Origin: Phocoena phocoena
Lineage: Eukaryota; Chordata; Mammalia; Artiodactyla; Phocoenidae
DNA: 64,000 bases
Assembly (NCBI RefSeq): GCF_963924675.1
Contig: NW_027077450.1
Location: 393,992 to 457,991 of the forward strand
Direction: 5' to 3'
Shown piece by piece: positions 32,801 through 45,515 of the stretch. The position numbers and the translations under genes were made by a program. A model generated the notes under the pieces. The model had not been told where the DNA came from. It ran no database searches and saw only the letters and a program-made list of their open reading frames with translations. How positions within the stretch are numbered: the first letter of the stretch is position 1; the number at the start of each line of letters is the position of its first letter.

Positions 32801-35800
32801 TGAGCGTACGTGTTAGGGTACGGGTTAGTGTTAGCGTACAGTTTAGGATTAGGGGACGGGTTAGGTAAAGGCTTTGGGTAAGGCTTAGGGTTAGGGTTAG
32901 GGTTAGGGTTTAGGGTTAGTGTTAGGCTTAGGGTTAGGGTTAATGTTAGGGGACGGGGAAAGTTTACAGGACAGGTTAGGGTACGAGAATGGTGTAGGGT
33001 GAGCGTACGTGTTAGGGTACGGGTTAGTGTTAGCGTACGGGTTAGGATTATGGGACGGTTTAGGGTAAGGCTTTGTATAGGGTTAGGGTTAGGGATAGGG
33101 TTAGGGTTAGGGGATGGGGACGGTTTAGGGGACAGGTTAGGGTACGACAACGGTTTAGGTTGAGCGTACGTATTAGTGTTAGTGTTAGTGTACGGTTTAG
33201 GATTAGGGGACTGGTTAGGGTAAGGCTTCGGGTAAGGGTTAGGGTTAGGGTTAGGGTTAGGTTTAGTGTTAGGGGACAGGGACGGTTTACGGGACAGGTT
33301 AGGGTACGACAATGGTTTACGGTGAGCGTACGTGTTAGGGTACCAGTTAGTGTTAGCGTACGGGTTAGGATTAGGGGACGGGTAAGTGTAAGGCTTCGGG
33401 TAAGGGATAGGGTTAGGGTTAGGGTTAGGGTTAGGGGACGGGGAAGGTTTAGGGGACAGGTTAGTGTATGACAATGGTTTAGGGAGAGTGTACGTGTTAG
33501 TGTACGGGTTAGTGTTAGCGTACGGGTTACGATTAGGGGATGGGTTAGGGTAAGGCTTCGGGTAAGGGTTAGCGTTAGGTTTAAGGTTAGGGTTAGGGTT
33601 AGGGGACGGGGACGGTTTAGGGGACAGCTTAGGGTACGACAACGGTTTAGGGTGAGCGTACATGTTAGGGTACGGGTTAGTGTTAGCGTACGGGTTAGGA
33701 TTAGGGGACGGGTTACTGTAAGGCTTCGGGTAAGGGTTAGGATTAGGGTTAGGTTTAGGGTAGTGTTAGGGGACGTGGACGGTTTCGGTGACAAGTTAGG
33801 GTACGACAACGGTTTAGGGTGTGCGTACATGTTAGGGTACGGGTTAGTGTTAGCGTACGGGTTAGGATTAGGGGACGGGTTAGGGTAAGTCTTCGGGTAA
33901 GGGTTAGGATTACGGTTAGGGTTAGGTTTAGGGGACGGGGACGGTTTAGGGGACAGGTTAGGGTACGACAACGGTTTAGGTGAGTGTATTTGTTAGGGTG
34001 TGGGTTAGTGTTAGCGTACGGGTTAGGATTAGGGGATGGGTTAGGGTAAGGCTTCGGGTAAGGGTTAGGGTTAGGGTTAGGGTTAGGGTTAGGGGACGGG
34101 GACAGGGACGGTTTCGGGGACAGTTTAGGGTACGACAACGGTTTAGGGTGAGCGTACGTTTTAGGGTACGTTTTAGTGTTAGCGTACGGGTTAGGATTAG
34201 GGGACGTGTTAGGGTAAGGATTCGGGTATGGGTTAGGGTTAGGGTTTGGTTTAGGGTTAGGGTTAGGGAACGGGGACGGTTTATTGGGCAGGTTAGGCTA
34301 CGACAACTGTTTAGGGTGAGCGTACGTGTTAGGGTATGGGTTAGTGTTAGCGTACGTGTTAGGATTAGGGCACGGGTTGGGGTAAGGCTTCGGGTAAGTG
34401 TTAGGGTTAGGGTTAGGGTTAGGGTTAGGGTACGGGGACGGTTTAGGGGACAGGTTAGAGTACGACAACGGTTTAGGGTGAGCGTACATGTTAGGGTACG
34501 GGTGAGTGTTAGCGTACGAGTTAGGATTAGGTGACGGGTTATGGTAAGTCTTCGGGTAAAAGTTAGTGTTAGGGTTAGGGTTAGGGGACGGGGACGGTTT
34601 AGAGGGGAGTTTAGGGTACGACAACGGTTTAGGGTGAGCGTACGTGTTAGGGTACGGTTTAGTGTTAGCGTACGGGTTAGGATTAGGGTACGGGTTAGGG
34701 TAAGGTTTCGGGTAAGTGTTAGGGATAGGGTAAGGGTTAGGGTTAGTGTTAGGTGACGGGGACGGTTTAGGGGACAGGTTAGGGTACGACAACGGTTTAG
34801 GGTGAGCGTACGTGTTAGGGTACGGGTTAGTGTTAGCGTACGGGTTAGGATTAGGGGACGGGTAAGGGTAAGATTTCGGGTAAGGGTTAGGGTTAGGGTT
34901 AGGATAAGGGTTAGGGGACGGGGACGGTTTAGGGGAGAGGTTAGGGTATGACAACGGTTTAGCGTGAGTGTACGTGTTAGGGTACGGGATAGTGTTAGCG
35001 TACGGGTTAGGATTAGGGGACGGGTTAGGGTAAGGCTTCGGGTAAGGGTTAGGGTTAGGGTTAGGGTTAGGGTTAGGGTTAGGGGACGGGGACGGTTTAG
35101 GGGACAGGTTAGGGTACGACAAAGATTTAGGGTGAGCGTACGTGTTAGGGTACGGGTTAATGTTAGCGTACGGGTTAGGATTATGGGACGGGTTAGGGTA
35201 AGGCTTCGGGTAAGGGTTAGGGTTAGGGTAAGGGTTAGGGTTAGTGTTAGGTGACGGGGACGCTTTAGGGGACAGGTTAGGGTATGACAACCGTTTACGG
35301 TGAGCGTACGTGTTAGGGTACGGGTTTGTGTTAGCGTACGGCTTAGGATTAGGGGACGGGTTAGTGTAAGGCTTCGGGTAAGGGTTAGGGTTAGGGTTAG
35401 GGGACGGGGACAGATTAGGGGACAGGTTAGGGTACGACAATGATTTAGGGTGAGCATACGTGTTAGGGTACGGGATAGTGTTAGCGTACGGGTTAGGATT
35501 AGGGGACGGGTTAGGGTAAGGCTTCGGGTAAGGGTTAGGGTTAGGGTTAGGGTTAGGGTTAGGGGACGGTGACGGTTTAGGGGATAGGTTAGGGTACGAC
35601 AACGGTTTAGGGTGAGCGTACGTGTTAGGGTACGGGATAGTGTTTCCGTATGGGTTACGATTAGGGGACGTGTTAGGGTAAGGCTTCGGGTAAGGGTTAG
35701 GGTAAGGGTTAGGGTTAGGGTTAGGTTTAGGGGACGGGGACGGTTTAGGGGACAGTTTAGGGTACGAGAACGGTTTAGGGTGAGCGTACGTGTTAGGGTA

Positions 35801-36054
35801 TGGGTTAGTGTTAGCGTACGGGATAGGATTAGGGGACGGGTTAGTGTAAGGCTTGGGGTAAGGGTTAGGATTAGGGTTAGGGTTAGGGTTAGGGTTAGGG
35901 GACGGTTTAGGGGACAGGTTAGGGTAGGACAACGGTTTTGGGTGAGCGTACGTGTTAGGGTACGGGTTAGTGTTAGCGTACGGGTTAGGATTAGGGGACG
36001 GGTTAGGGTAAGGCTTCAGGTAAGGTTACGGTTAGGGTTAGGGTTAGGGTTAGT

Positions 36055-38821
36055 GTACGGGGACGGTTTAGGGGGCAGGTTAGGGTACGACAACCGTTTA
36101 TGGTGAGCGTACGTGTTAGGGTAAGGGTTAGTGTTAGCGTACGGGTTAGTATTAGGTGACGGGTTATGGTAAGCCTTCGGGTAAGGGTTACGGTTGGGGT
36201 TAGGGTTAGGGTTAGGGGACGGGGACGGTTTAGGGGAGAGGTTAGTGTACGACAACGGTTTAGGGTGAGCGTACGTGTTAGGGTACGGGTTACTGTTAGC
36301 GTACGTGTTAGGATTAGGGGACGTGTTAGGGTAAGGCTTCGGGTAAGGGTTAGGGTTAGGGTAAGGGTTAGGGTTAGTGTTAGGTGAGTTGGACGGTTTA
36401 GGGGACAGGTTAGGGTACGACAACGGTTTACGGTGAGCATACGTGTTAGGGTACGGGTTAGTGTTAGCGTACGGGTTAGGATTAGGGGACGGGTTAGGGT
36501 AAGGCTTCGGGTAAGGGTTAGGTTTAGGGTTAGGGTTAGGGGACGGGGACAGTTTAGGGGACAGGTTAGTGTACGACAACGGTTTAGGGTGAGCGTACGT
36601 GTTAGGGTACGGGTTAGTGTTAGCATACGGGTTAGGATTAGGGGACGGGATAGGGTAAGGCTTTGGGTAAGGGTTAGGGTTAGGGTTAGTGTTAGGGTTA
36701 GGGGACGGGGATGGGGACGGTTTAGGGGACAGGTTAGGGTGCGACAACGGTTTAGGGTGTGCGTACGTGTTTGGGTACGGATTAGTGTTAGCCTAAGGGT
36801 TTGGATTAGGGGACGGGTTAGGTTAAGGCTTCGGGTAAGGTTAGGGTTAGGGTTAGTGTTAGGGTACGGGGACGGTTTATGGGACAGGTTAGGGTACGAC
36901 AACGGTTTAGGGTGAGCGTAGGTGTTAGGGGACAGGTTAGCGTAAGGGTTAGGATTAGGGGACAGGTTAGGGTAAGGCTTCGGGTAAGTGTTAAGGTTAG
37001 GGTTAGGGTTAGGGTTAGGGTTCGGGGACGGGGACAGTATAAGGGACAGGTTATTGTACGACAAAGGTTTAGGGTGAGCGTATGTATTAGGGTATGGGTT
37101 AGTGTTAGCGTACGGGTTAGGAATAGGGGACGGGTTTGGGTAAGGCTTCGGGTAAGAGTTAGGGTTAGGGTTAGGGGACGGGGACTGGCACGGTTTAGGG
37201 GACAGGTTAGGGTACGACAACGGTTTAGGGTGAGCGTACGTGTAAGGGTAGGGGTTAGTGTTAGCGTACGGTTTAGGATTAGGGTACGGGTTAGATTAAG
37301 GCCTGGGGTAAGGGTTAGGGTTAGGGATCGGGTTATTGTTAGGGTTAGGGGACGGGGACGGTGTAGGGGACAGCTTAGGGTACGACAACGGTTTAGGGGT
37401 GAGCGTACGTGTTAGGGTACGGTTTAGTGTTAGCGTACGGGTTAGGATTATGGGATGGGTAAGTGTAAGGCTTCGGGTAAGGGTTAGGGTTAAGGTTAGG
37501 GTTAGGGGACGGGGACGGTTTAGGGGACAGGTTAGGGTACGACAACGGTTTAGGGTGAGAGTACGTGTTAGGGTACGGGTTAGTGTTAGCGTACGGTTTA
37601 GTATTAGGGGACGGGTTAGGGTAAGGCTTCGGGTAAGGTTTAGGGTTAGGGTTAGGGTTAGGGATTGGGTTAAGGAACGGGGACGGTTTAGGGGACAGGT
37701 TAGGGTACGAAAAATGGTTTAGTGTGAGGGTACGTTTTAGGGTACGGTTTAGTGTTAGCGTACGGGTTAGGATTAGGGGACGGGTTAGGGTAAGGCTTTG
37801 GGTAAGGTTTAGGGTTAGGGTTAGGGTTAGGGTTAGGGTTAGGGGACGGGGACGGTATAGGGGACAGGTTAGTGTACGACAACGATTTAGGGTGAGTGTA
37901 CGTGTTAGGGTACGTTTTAGTGTTAGCGTACGGGTTAGGATTATGGGAAGGGTAAGTGTAAGGCTTCGGGTAAGCGTTAGGGTTAGGGTTAGGGTCAGGG
38001 GACGGGGACGGTTTAGGGGACAGGTTAGGGTACAACAACGGTTTAGGGTGAGCGTACGTGTTAGGGTACGGGTTAGTGTTCGCGTACGTGTTAGGATTAG
38101 GGAACGGATTAGGGTAAGGCTTCGGGTAAGGGTTAGGTTTAGGGTTAGGGATAGGGTTAGGGTTAGGGGACGGGGACGGTATAGGGGACAGGTTATTGTA
38201 CGACAACGGTTTAGGGTGAGCGTATGTGTTAGGGTACGGGTTAGTGTTAGCTTATGGGTTAGGATTAGGGGACGGGTTGGGGTAAGGCTTCGGGTAAGGG
38301 TTAGGGTTTGGCTTAGGGTTAGGGGACGGGGACTCGGACAGTTTAGGGGACAGGTTAGGGTACGACAACGGTTTAGGGTGAGCGTACGTGTTAGGGTACG
38401 GGTTAGTGTTAGCGTACGGTTTAGGATTAGGGGACGGGTTAGGATAAGGCTTGGGTTAAGGTTTAGGGTTAGGGATCGGGTTAGGGTTAGGGGACGGGGA
38501 CGGTTTAGGGGACAGGTTAGGGTACGACAACGGGTTTGGGTGAGCGTACGTGTTAGGGTACGGGTTAGTGTTAGCGTACGGGTTAGGATTAGGGGACAGG
38601 TTAGGGTAAGACTTCGGGTAAGGGTTAGGGTTAGGGTTAGTGTTAGGGTTAGGGGACGGGGATGGGGACGGTTTAGGGGACAGGTTACGGTGCGACAACG
38701 GTTTAGGGTGAGCGTACGTGTTAGGGTACGGTTTAGTGTTAGCCTAAGGGTTAGGATTATGTGACGGGTTAGGGTAAGGCTTCGGGTAAGGGTTAGGTTT
38801 AGAGTTAGGGTTAGTGTTAGG
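36055..38821 (+). repeat. 2.77-kb tandem duplication, copy A
   Basis: Copies A and B abut. The rare strings CAACCGTTTATGGTGAGC (36092 and 38858), TTACGGTTGGGGTTAGG (about 36187 and 38954) and GGTGAGTTGGACGG (about 36393 and 39160) recur at an offset of 2,761-2,767 bp over many monomers. Confidence 0.85.
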
Positions 38822-41245
38822 GGACGGGGACGGTTTAGGGGACAGGTTAGGGTACGACAACCGTTTATGGTGAGCGTACGTGTTAGGGTACGGGTTAGTG
38901 TTAGCGTACGGGTTAGTATTAGGTGACGGGTTATGGTAAGGCTTCGGGTAAGGGTTACGGTTGGGGTTAGGGTTAGGGTTAGGGGACGGGGACGGTTTAG
39001 GGGAGAGGTTAGTGTACGACAACGGTTTAGGGTGAGCGTACGTGTTACGGTACGGGTTACTGTTAGCGTACGTGTTAGGATTAGGGGACGTGTTAGGGTA
39101 AGGCTTCGGGTAAGGGTTAGGGTTAGGGTAAGGGTTAGGGTTAGTGTTAGGTGAGTTGGACGGTTTAGGGGACAGGTTAGGGTACGACAACGGTTTACGG
39201 TGAGCATACGTGTTAGGGTACGGGTTAGTGTTAGCGTACGGGTTAGGATTAGGGGACGGGTTAGGGTAAGGCTTCGGGTAAGGGTTAGGTTTAGGGTTAG
39301 GGTTAGGGGACAGGGACAGTTTAGGGGACAGGTTAGTGTACGACAACGGTTTAGGGTGAGCGTACGTGTTAGGGTACGGGTTAGTGTTAGCATACGGGTT
39401 AGGATTAGGGGACGGGATAGGGTAAGGCTTTGGGTAAGGGTTAGGGTTAGGGTTAGTGTTAGGGTTAGGGGACGGGGATGGGGACGGTTTAGGGGACAGG
39501 TTAGGGTGCGACAACGGTTTAGGGTGTGCGTACGTGTTTGGGTACGGATTAGTGTTAGCCTAAGGGTTTGGATTAGGGGACGGGTTAGGTTAAGGCTTCG
39601 GGTAAGGTTAGGGTTAGGGTTAGTGTTAGGGTACGGGGACGGTTTATGGGACAGGTTAGGGTACGACAACGGTTTAGGGTGAGCGTAGGTGTTAGGGGAC
39701 AGGTTAGCGTAAGGGTTAGGATTAGGGGACAGGTTAGGGTAAGGCTTCGGGTAAGTGTTAGGGTTAGGGTTAGGGTTAGGGTTAGGGGACGGGGACAGTA
39801 TAAGGGACAGGTTATTGTACGACAAAGGTTTAGGGTGAGCGTATGTGTTAGGGTATGGGTTAGTGTTAGCGTACGGGTTAGGAATAGGGGACGGGTTTGG
39901 GTAAGGCTTCGGGTAAGAGTTAGGGTTAGGGTTAGGGGACGGTGACTGGCACGGTTTAGGGGACAGGTTAGGGTACGACAACGGTTTAGGGTGAGCGTAA
40001 GTGTAAGGGTAGGGGTTAGTGTTAGCGTACGGTTTAGGATTAGGGTACGGGTTAGATTAAGGCCTGGGGTAAGGGTTAGGGTTAGGGATCGGGTTATTTT
40101 TAGGGTTAGGGGACGGGGACGGTGTAGGGGACAGCTTAGGGTACGAAAACGGTTTAGGGGTGAGCGTACGTGTTAGGGTACGGTTTAGTGTTAGCGTACG
40201 GGTTAGGATTATGGGATGGGTAAGTGTAAGGCTTCGGGTAAGGGTTAGGGTTAGGGTTAGGGTTACGGGACGGGGACGGTTTAGGGGACAGGTTAGGGTA
40301 CGACAACGGTTTAGGGTGAGAGTACGTGTTAGGGTACGGGTTAGTGTTAGCGTACGGTTTAGTATTAGGGGACGGGTTAGGGTAAGGCTTCGGGTAAGGT
40401 TTAGGGTTAGGGTTAGGGTTAGGGATTGGGTTAAGGAACGGGGACGGTTTAGGGGACAGGTTACGGTACGAAAAATGGTTTAGTGTGAGGGTACGTTTTA
40501 GGGTACGGGTTAGTGTTAGCGTACGGGTTAGGATTAGGGGACGGGTTAGGGTAAGGCTTTGGGTAAGGTTTAGGGTTAGGGTTAGGGTTAGGGTTAGGGG
40601 ACGGGGACGGTTTAGGGGACAGGTTAGTGTACGACAACGATTTAGGGTGAGTGTACGTGTTAGGGTACGGTTTAGTGTTAGCGTACGGGTTAGGATTATG
40701 GGAAGGGTAAGTGTAAGGCTTCGGGTAAGCGTTAGGGTTAGGGTTAGGGTCAGGGGATGGGGACGGTATAGGGGACAGGTTATTGTACGACAACGGTTTA
40801 GGGTGAGCGTACGTGTTAGGGTACGGGTTAGTGTTAGCGTACGGGTTAGGATTAGGGGACGGGTTAGGATAAGGCTTGGGTTAAGGTTTAGGGTTAGGGA
40901 TCGGGTTAGGGTTAGGGGACGGGGACGGTTTAGGGGACAGGTTAGGGTACGACAACGGGTTTGGGTGAGCGTACGAGTTAGGGTACGGGTTAGTGTTAGC
41001 GTACGGGTTAGGATTAGGGGACAGGTTAGGGTAAGACTTCGGGTAAGGGTTAGGGTTAGGGTTAGTATTAGGGTTAGGGGACTGGGATGGGGACGGTTTA
41101 GGGGACAGGTTATGGTGCGACAGCGGTTTAGGGTGAGCGTACGTGTTAGGGTACGGGTTAGTGTTAGCCTAAGGGTTAGGATTATGTGACGGGTTAGGGT
41201 AAGGCTTCGGGTAAGGGTTAGGTTTAGAGTTAGGGTTAGTGTTAG
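38822..41245 (+). repeat. 2.77-kb tandem duplication, copy B (internally deleted)
   Basis: Same monomer order as copy A, but about two monomers have been lost: the offset falls from 2,767 to about 2,420-2,435 bp by the GGCTTGGGTTAAGG marker (38439 in A, 40874 in B). Copy B is therefore about 2.42 kb. Confidence 0.8.
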
Positions 41246-42889
41246 GGGACGGGGACGGTTTAGAGGACAGGTTAGGGTACGACAACGGTTTGCGGTGAGC
41301 GTACGTGTTAGGGTACGGGTTAGGGTTAGCGTACGGTTTAGGATTATGGGACGGGTTAGTGTAAGGCTTCGGGTAAGGGTTAGGGTTAGGGTTATGGTTA
41401 GGGTTAATGTGATCGGACGGGGACGGTTTAGGGGACAGCTTAGGGTACGACAACGGTTTAGGGTGAGCGTACGTGTTAGGGTACGCGTTAGTGTTAGCGT
41501 ACGAGTTAGTATTAGGGGGCGGGTTAGGGTAAGGCTTCGGGTTAGTGTTAGGGTTAAGGTTAGGGTTAGGGTTAGGGGACAGTGACGGTTTACGGGACAG
41601 GTTAGGGTACGACAAAGGTTTAGGGTGAGCATACGTGTTAGTTTACGGGTTAGTGTTAGCGTATGGGTTAGGATTAGGGCACGGTTAGGGTAAGGCTTCA
41701 GGAAAGGGTTAGGGTTAGGGTTAGGTTTAGGGTTAGGGGACGGGGACGGTTTAGGGGACAGGTTAGGGTATGACAACAGTTAGGGTGAGCGTAGGTGTTA
41801 GGGTACGGGTTAGTGTTAGCGTACGGGATAGGAGGAGGGGATGGGTTAGGGTAAGGCTTCGGGTAAGGGTTAGGGTTAGGGTTAGGTTTAGGGGACGGGG
41901 ACGGTTTAGGGGACAGGTTAGTGTACGACAAATGTTTATTGTGAGCGTATGTGTTAGGGTATGGGTTAGTGTTAGCGTACGGGTTAGGATTAGGGGAGGG
42001 TTTAGGGTAAGGCTTCGGGTAAGGGTTAGGGTTAGGGTTAGGGTTAGGGTTAGGGGACGGGGACGGTTTAGGGGACAGGTTAGGGTACGACAACAGTTTA
42101 GGGTGAGCGTACGTGTTAGGGTACGGGTTAGTGTTAGCGTACGGGTTAGAATTAGGGGACGGGTTAGTGTAAGGCTTCGGGTAAGGGTTAGGTTTAGGGT
42201 TAGGGTTAGGCTTAGGGGACTTTGACGGGGAAGGTTTAGTGGACAGGTTAGTGTACGACAACGGTTTAGGGTGAGTGTACGTATTAGGGTACGGGTTAAT
42301 CTTAGGATACGGGTTAGGATTAGGGGACGGGTTAGGGTAAGGCTTCGGGTAAGGGTTAGTGTTAGGGTTAGGGTTAGGGTTACGGTTAGGGGACAGGGAC
42401 GGTTTAGGGGACAGGTTAGGGTACCACAACGGTTTAGGGTGAGCGTACGTGTTAGGGTACGGGTTAGTGTTAGCGTACGGGTTAGTATTAGGGGACGGGT
42501 TAGGGTAAGGCTTTGGGTAAGGTTTAGGGTTAGTGTTAGGGTTAGGGGACGGGGATGCTTTAGGGGACAGGTTAGGGTACGACAACGGTTTAAGGTGAGC
42601 GTATGTGTTAGAGTACGGGTCAGTGTTAGCGTACGAGTTAGCATTAGGGGACGGGTTAGGGTAAGGCTTCGGGTAAGGGTTAGTGTTAGGGATAGGGTTA
42701 GGGTTAGGGTTAGGGTTAGGGGCCGGTTTAGGGGACAGGTTAGTGTTCGACAACGGTTTAGGGTGAGCGTACATGTTAGGGTACGGGTTAGTGTTAGCGT
42801 ACGGGTTAGGATTAGGGGACGCATTAGGGTAAGGCTTCGGGTAAGTGTTAGGGTTAGGGTTAGGGTTTGGGTTAGGGGACGGGGACGGG

Positions 42890-43740
42890 GACGGTTTATG
42901 GGACAGGTTAGGGTACGACAACGGTTTAGGGTGAGCGTACGTGCTAGGGTACTGGTTAGTGTTAGCGTACGGGTTAGGATTAGGGGACGGGTTAGGGTAA
43001 GGCTTCGGGTAAGGGTTAGGGTTAGGTTTACCGTTAGGGTTAGGGGACGGGGACGGTTTAGGGGACAGGTTCGGGTACGACAACGGTTTAGGGTGAGTGT
43101 ACATGTTAGGGTACCGGTTAGTGTTAGGGTACGGGTTAGGATTACGGGACGGGTTAGGGTAAAGCTTCGGGTAAGGGTTAGTGTTAGGGTTAGGGTTAGG
43201 GTTAGGGGACGGGGACGGTTTAGGGGACAGGTTAGGGTACGACAACGGTTTACGGTGTGCGTACGTGTTAGGGTACGGGTTATTGTTAGCGTACGGGTTA
43301 GGATTAGGGGACGGTTTAGGGTAAGGCTTCGGGTAAGGGTTAGCGTTAGCGTTAGGTTTAGGGTTAGGGGACGGGGACGGGGACGGTTTAGGGGACAGGT
43401 TAGCGTACGAAAACGGTTTAGGGTGAGCGTACGTGTTAGTGTACGGGTTAGTGTTAGCGTACGGGTTAGGATTACGGGACGGGTTAGGGTAAGGTTTCAG
43501 GTAAGGATTAGGGTTAGGGTTAGGGTTAGGGTTAGGGGACGGGGACGGTTTAGGGGACAGGTTAGTGTACGACAACGGTTTAGGATGAGCGTACGTGTTA
43601 GGCTACGGTTTAGTGTTAGCGTACGGGTAAGGATTTGGGGACGGGTTAGGGTAAGGCTTCGGGTAAGTGTTAGGGTTAGGGTTAGGGTTAGGGTTAGGGG
43701 ACGGGGACGGTTTAGGGGACAGGTTAGGGTACGACATCGG
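42890..43740 (+). repeat. Duplicated block, copy 1 (offset about 1.94 kb)
   Basis: The markers GTGCTAGGGTACTGG (42941 and 44884), GTACCGGTTAGTG (about 43110 and 45055) and TTTACGGTGTGCG (about 43250 and 45191) recur in order. The later marker GTAAGGATTTGGGGACGG is closer (offset about 1.77 kb), so one monomer differs. Confidence 0.7.
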
Positions 43741-44832
43741 TTTAGGGTGAGCGTAATTGTTAGGGTACGGGTTAGTGTTAGCGTACGGGTTAGGATTAGA
43801 GGACGGGTTAGGGTAAGGCTTCGGGTAAGGGTCAGGGTTAGGGTTAGGGTTAGGGTTAGGGTTAGGGGACGGGGACGGTTTAGGGGACAGGTTATTGTAC
43901 GACAACGGTTTAGGGTGTGCGTATATGTTAGGGTACGGTTTAGTGTTAGCGTTCGGGTTAGGATTAGGGGACGGGTTAGGGTAAGGCTTAGGGTAAGGGT
44001 TAGGGTTAGGGGTCGGGGACATTTTAGGGGACAGGTTAGGGTAGGACAACGGTTTAGGTTGAGCATACGTGTTAGGGTACGGGTTAGTGTTAGCGTACGG
44101 GTTAGGATTTCGGGACGAGTTAGCGTAAGGCTTCAGGTAAGGATTAGGGTTAGGGTTAGGGTTAGGGTTAGTGTTAGGGGACGGGGACGGTTTAGGGGAT
44201 AGGTTAGGGTACGACAACGGTTTAGGGTGAGCGTACGTGTTAGGGTACGGGTTAGTGTTAGCGTACGGGTTAGGATTAGAGGACGTGTTAGGGTAAGGCT
44301 TCGGGTAAGGGTTAGGGTTTGGATTAGTGTTAGTGTTAGGTTTAGGGGACGGGGAAGGTTTAGGGGACAGGTTAGGGTACGACAACGGTGTAGGGTGAGC
44401 GTACGTGTTAGGGTATGGTTTAGTGTTAGCGCACGGGTTAGGATTAGGGGATGGGTTAGTGTAAGGCTTCCTGTAAGGGTTAGGTTTAGGGTTAGGGTTA
44501 GGGGACGGGGACGGTTTAGGGGACAGGTTAGGGTATGACAACGGTTTAGGGTGAGCGTACGTGTTAGGGTACGGTTTAGTGTTAGCGTACGGTTTAGGAT
44601 TAGGGGACGGGTTAGGGTAAGGCTTTGGTTAAGGTTAGGTTTAGGGTTAGTGTTAGGGTTAGGGGACGGGGACGGTTTAGGGGAAAGGTTAGGGTACGAC
44701 AAATGTTTAGGGTGAGCGTACGTGTTAGGGTACGGGTTAGTGTTAGCGTACGGGTTAGGATTATGGGACGGGTTAGGGTAAGGCTTCGGGTAAGGGTTAG
44801 GGTTAGGTTTAGGTTTAGGGTTAGGGGACGGT

Positions 44833-45515
44833 GACGGTTTATGGGACAGGTTAGGGTACGACAACGGTTTAGGGTGAGCGTACGTGCTAGGGTACTGGTT
44901 AGTGTTAGCGTACGGGTTAGGATTAGGGGACCGGTTAGGGTAAGGCTTCGGCTAAGGGTTAGGGTTAGGTTTAGCGTTAGGGTTAGGGGACGGGGACGGT
45001 TTAGGGGACAGGTTCGGGTACGACAACGGTTTAGGGTGAGTGTACATGTTAGGGTACCGGTTAGTGTTAGCGTACGGATTAGGATTACAGGACAAGTTAG
45101 GGTAAAGCTTCGGGTAAGGGTTAGGGTTAGGGTTAGGGTTAGAGTTAGGGGACGGCGTCGGTTTAGGGGACAGGTTAGGGTACGACAACGGTTTACGGTG
45201 TGCGTACGTGTTAGGGTACGGGTTAGTGTTAGCGTACGGGTTAGGATTACGGGACGGGTTAGGGTAAGGCTTCAGGTAAGGATTAGGGTTAGGGTTAGGG
45301 TTAGGTTTAGGGGACGGGGACGGTATAGGGGACAGGTTAGTGTATGACAACGGTTTAGGGTGAGCGTACGTGTTAGGCTACGGTTTAGTGTTAGCGTACG
45401 GGTAAGGATTTGGGGACGGGTTAGGGTAAGGCTTCGAGTAAGTGTTAGAGTTAGGGTTAGGGTTAGGGGACGGGGACGGTTTAGGGGACAGAAAAGGGTA
45501 CGACAAGTGTTTAGG
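44833..45515 (+). repeat. Duplicated block, copy 2 (offset about 1.94 kb)
   Basis: Partner of 42890-43740 with the same ordered rare variants and one monomer fewer. Ends are approximate. Confidence 0.7.
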
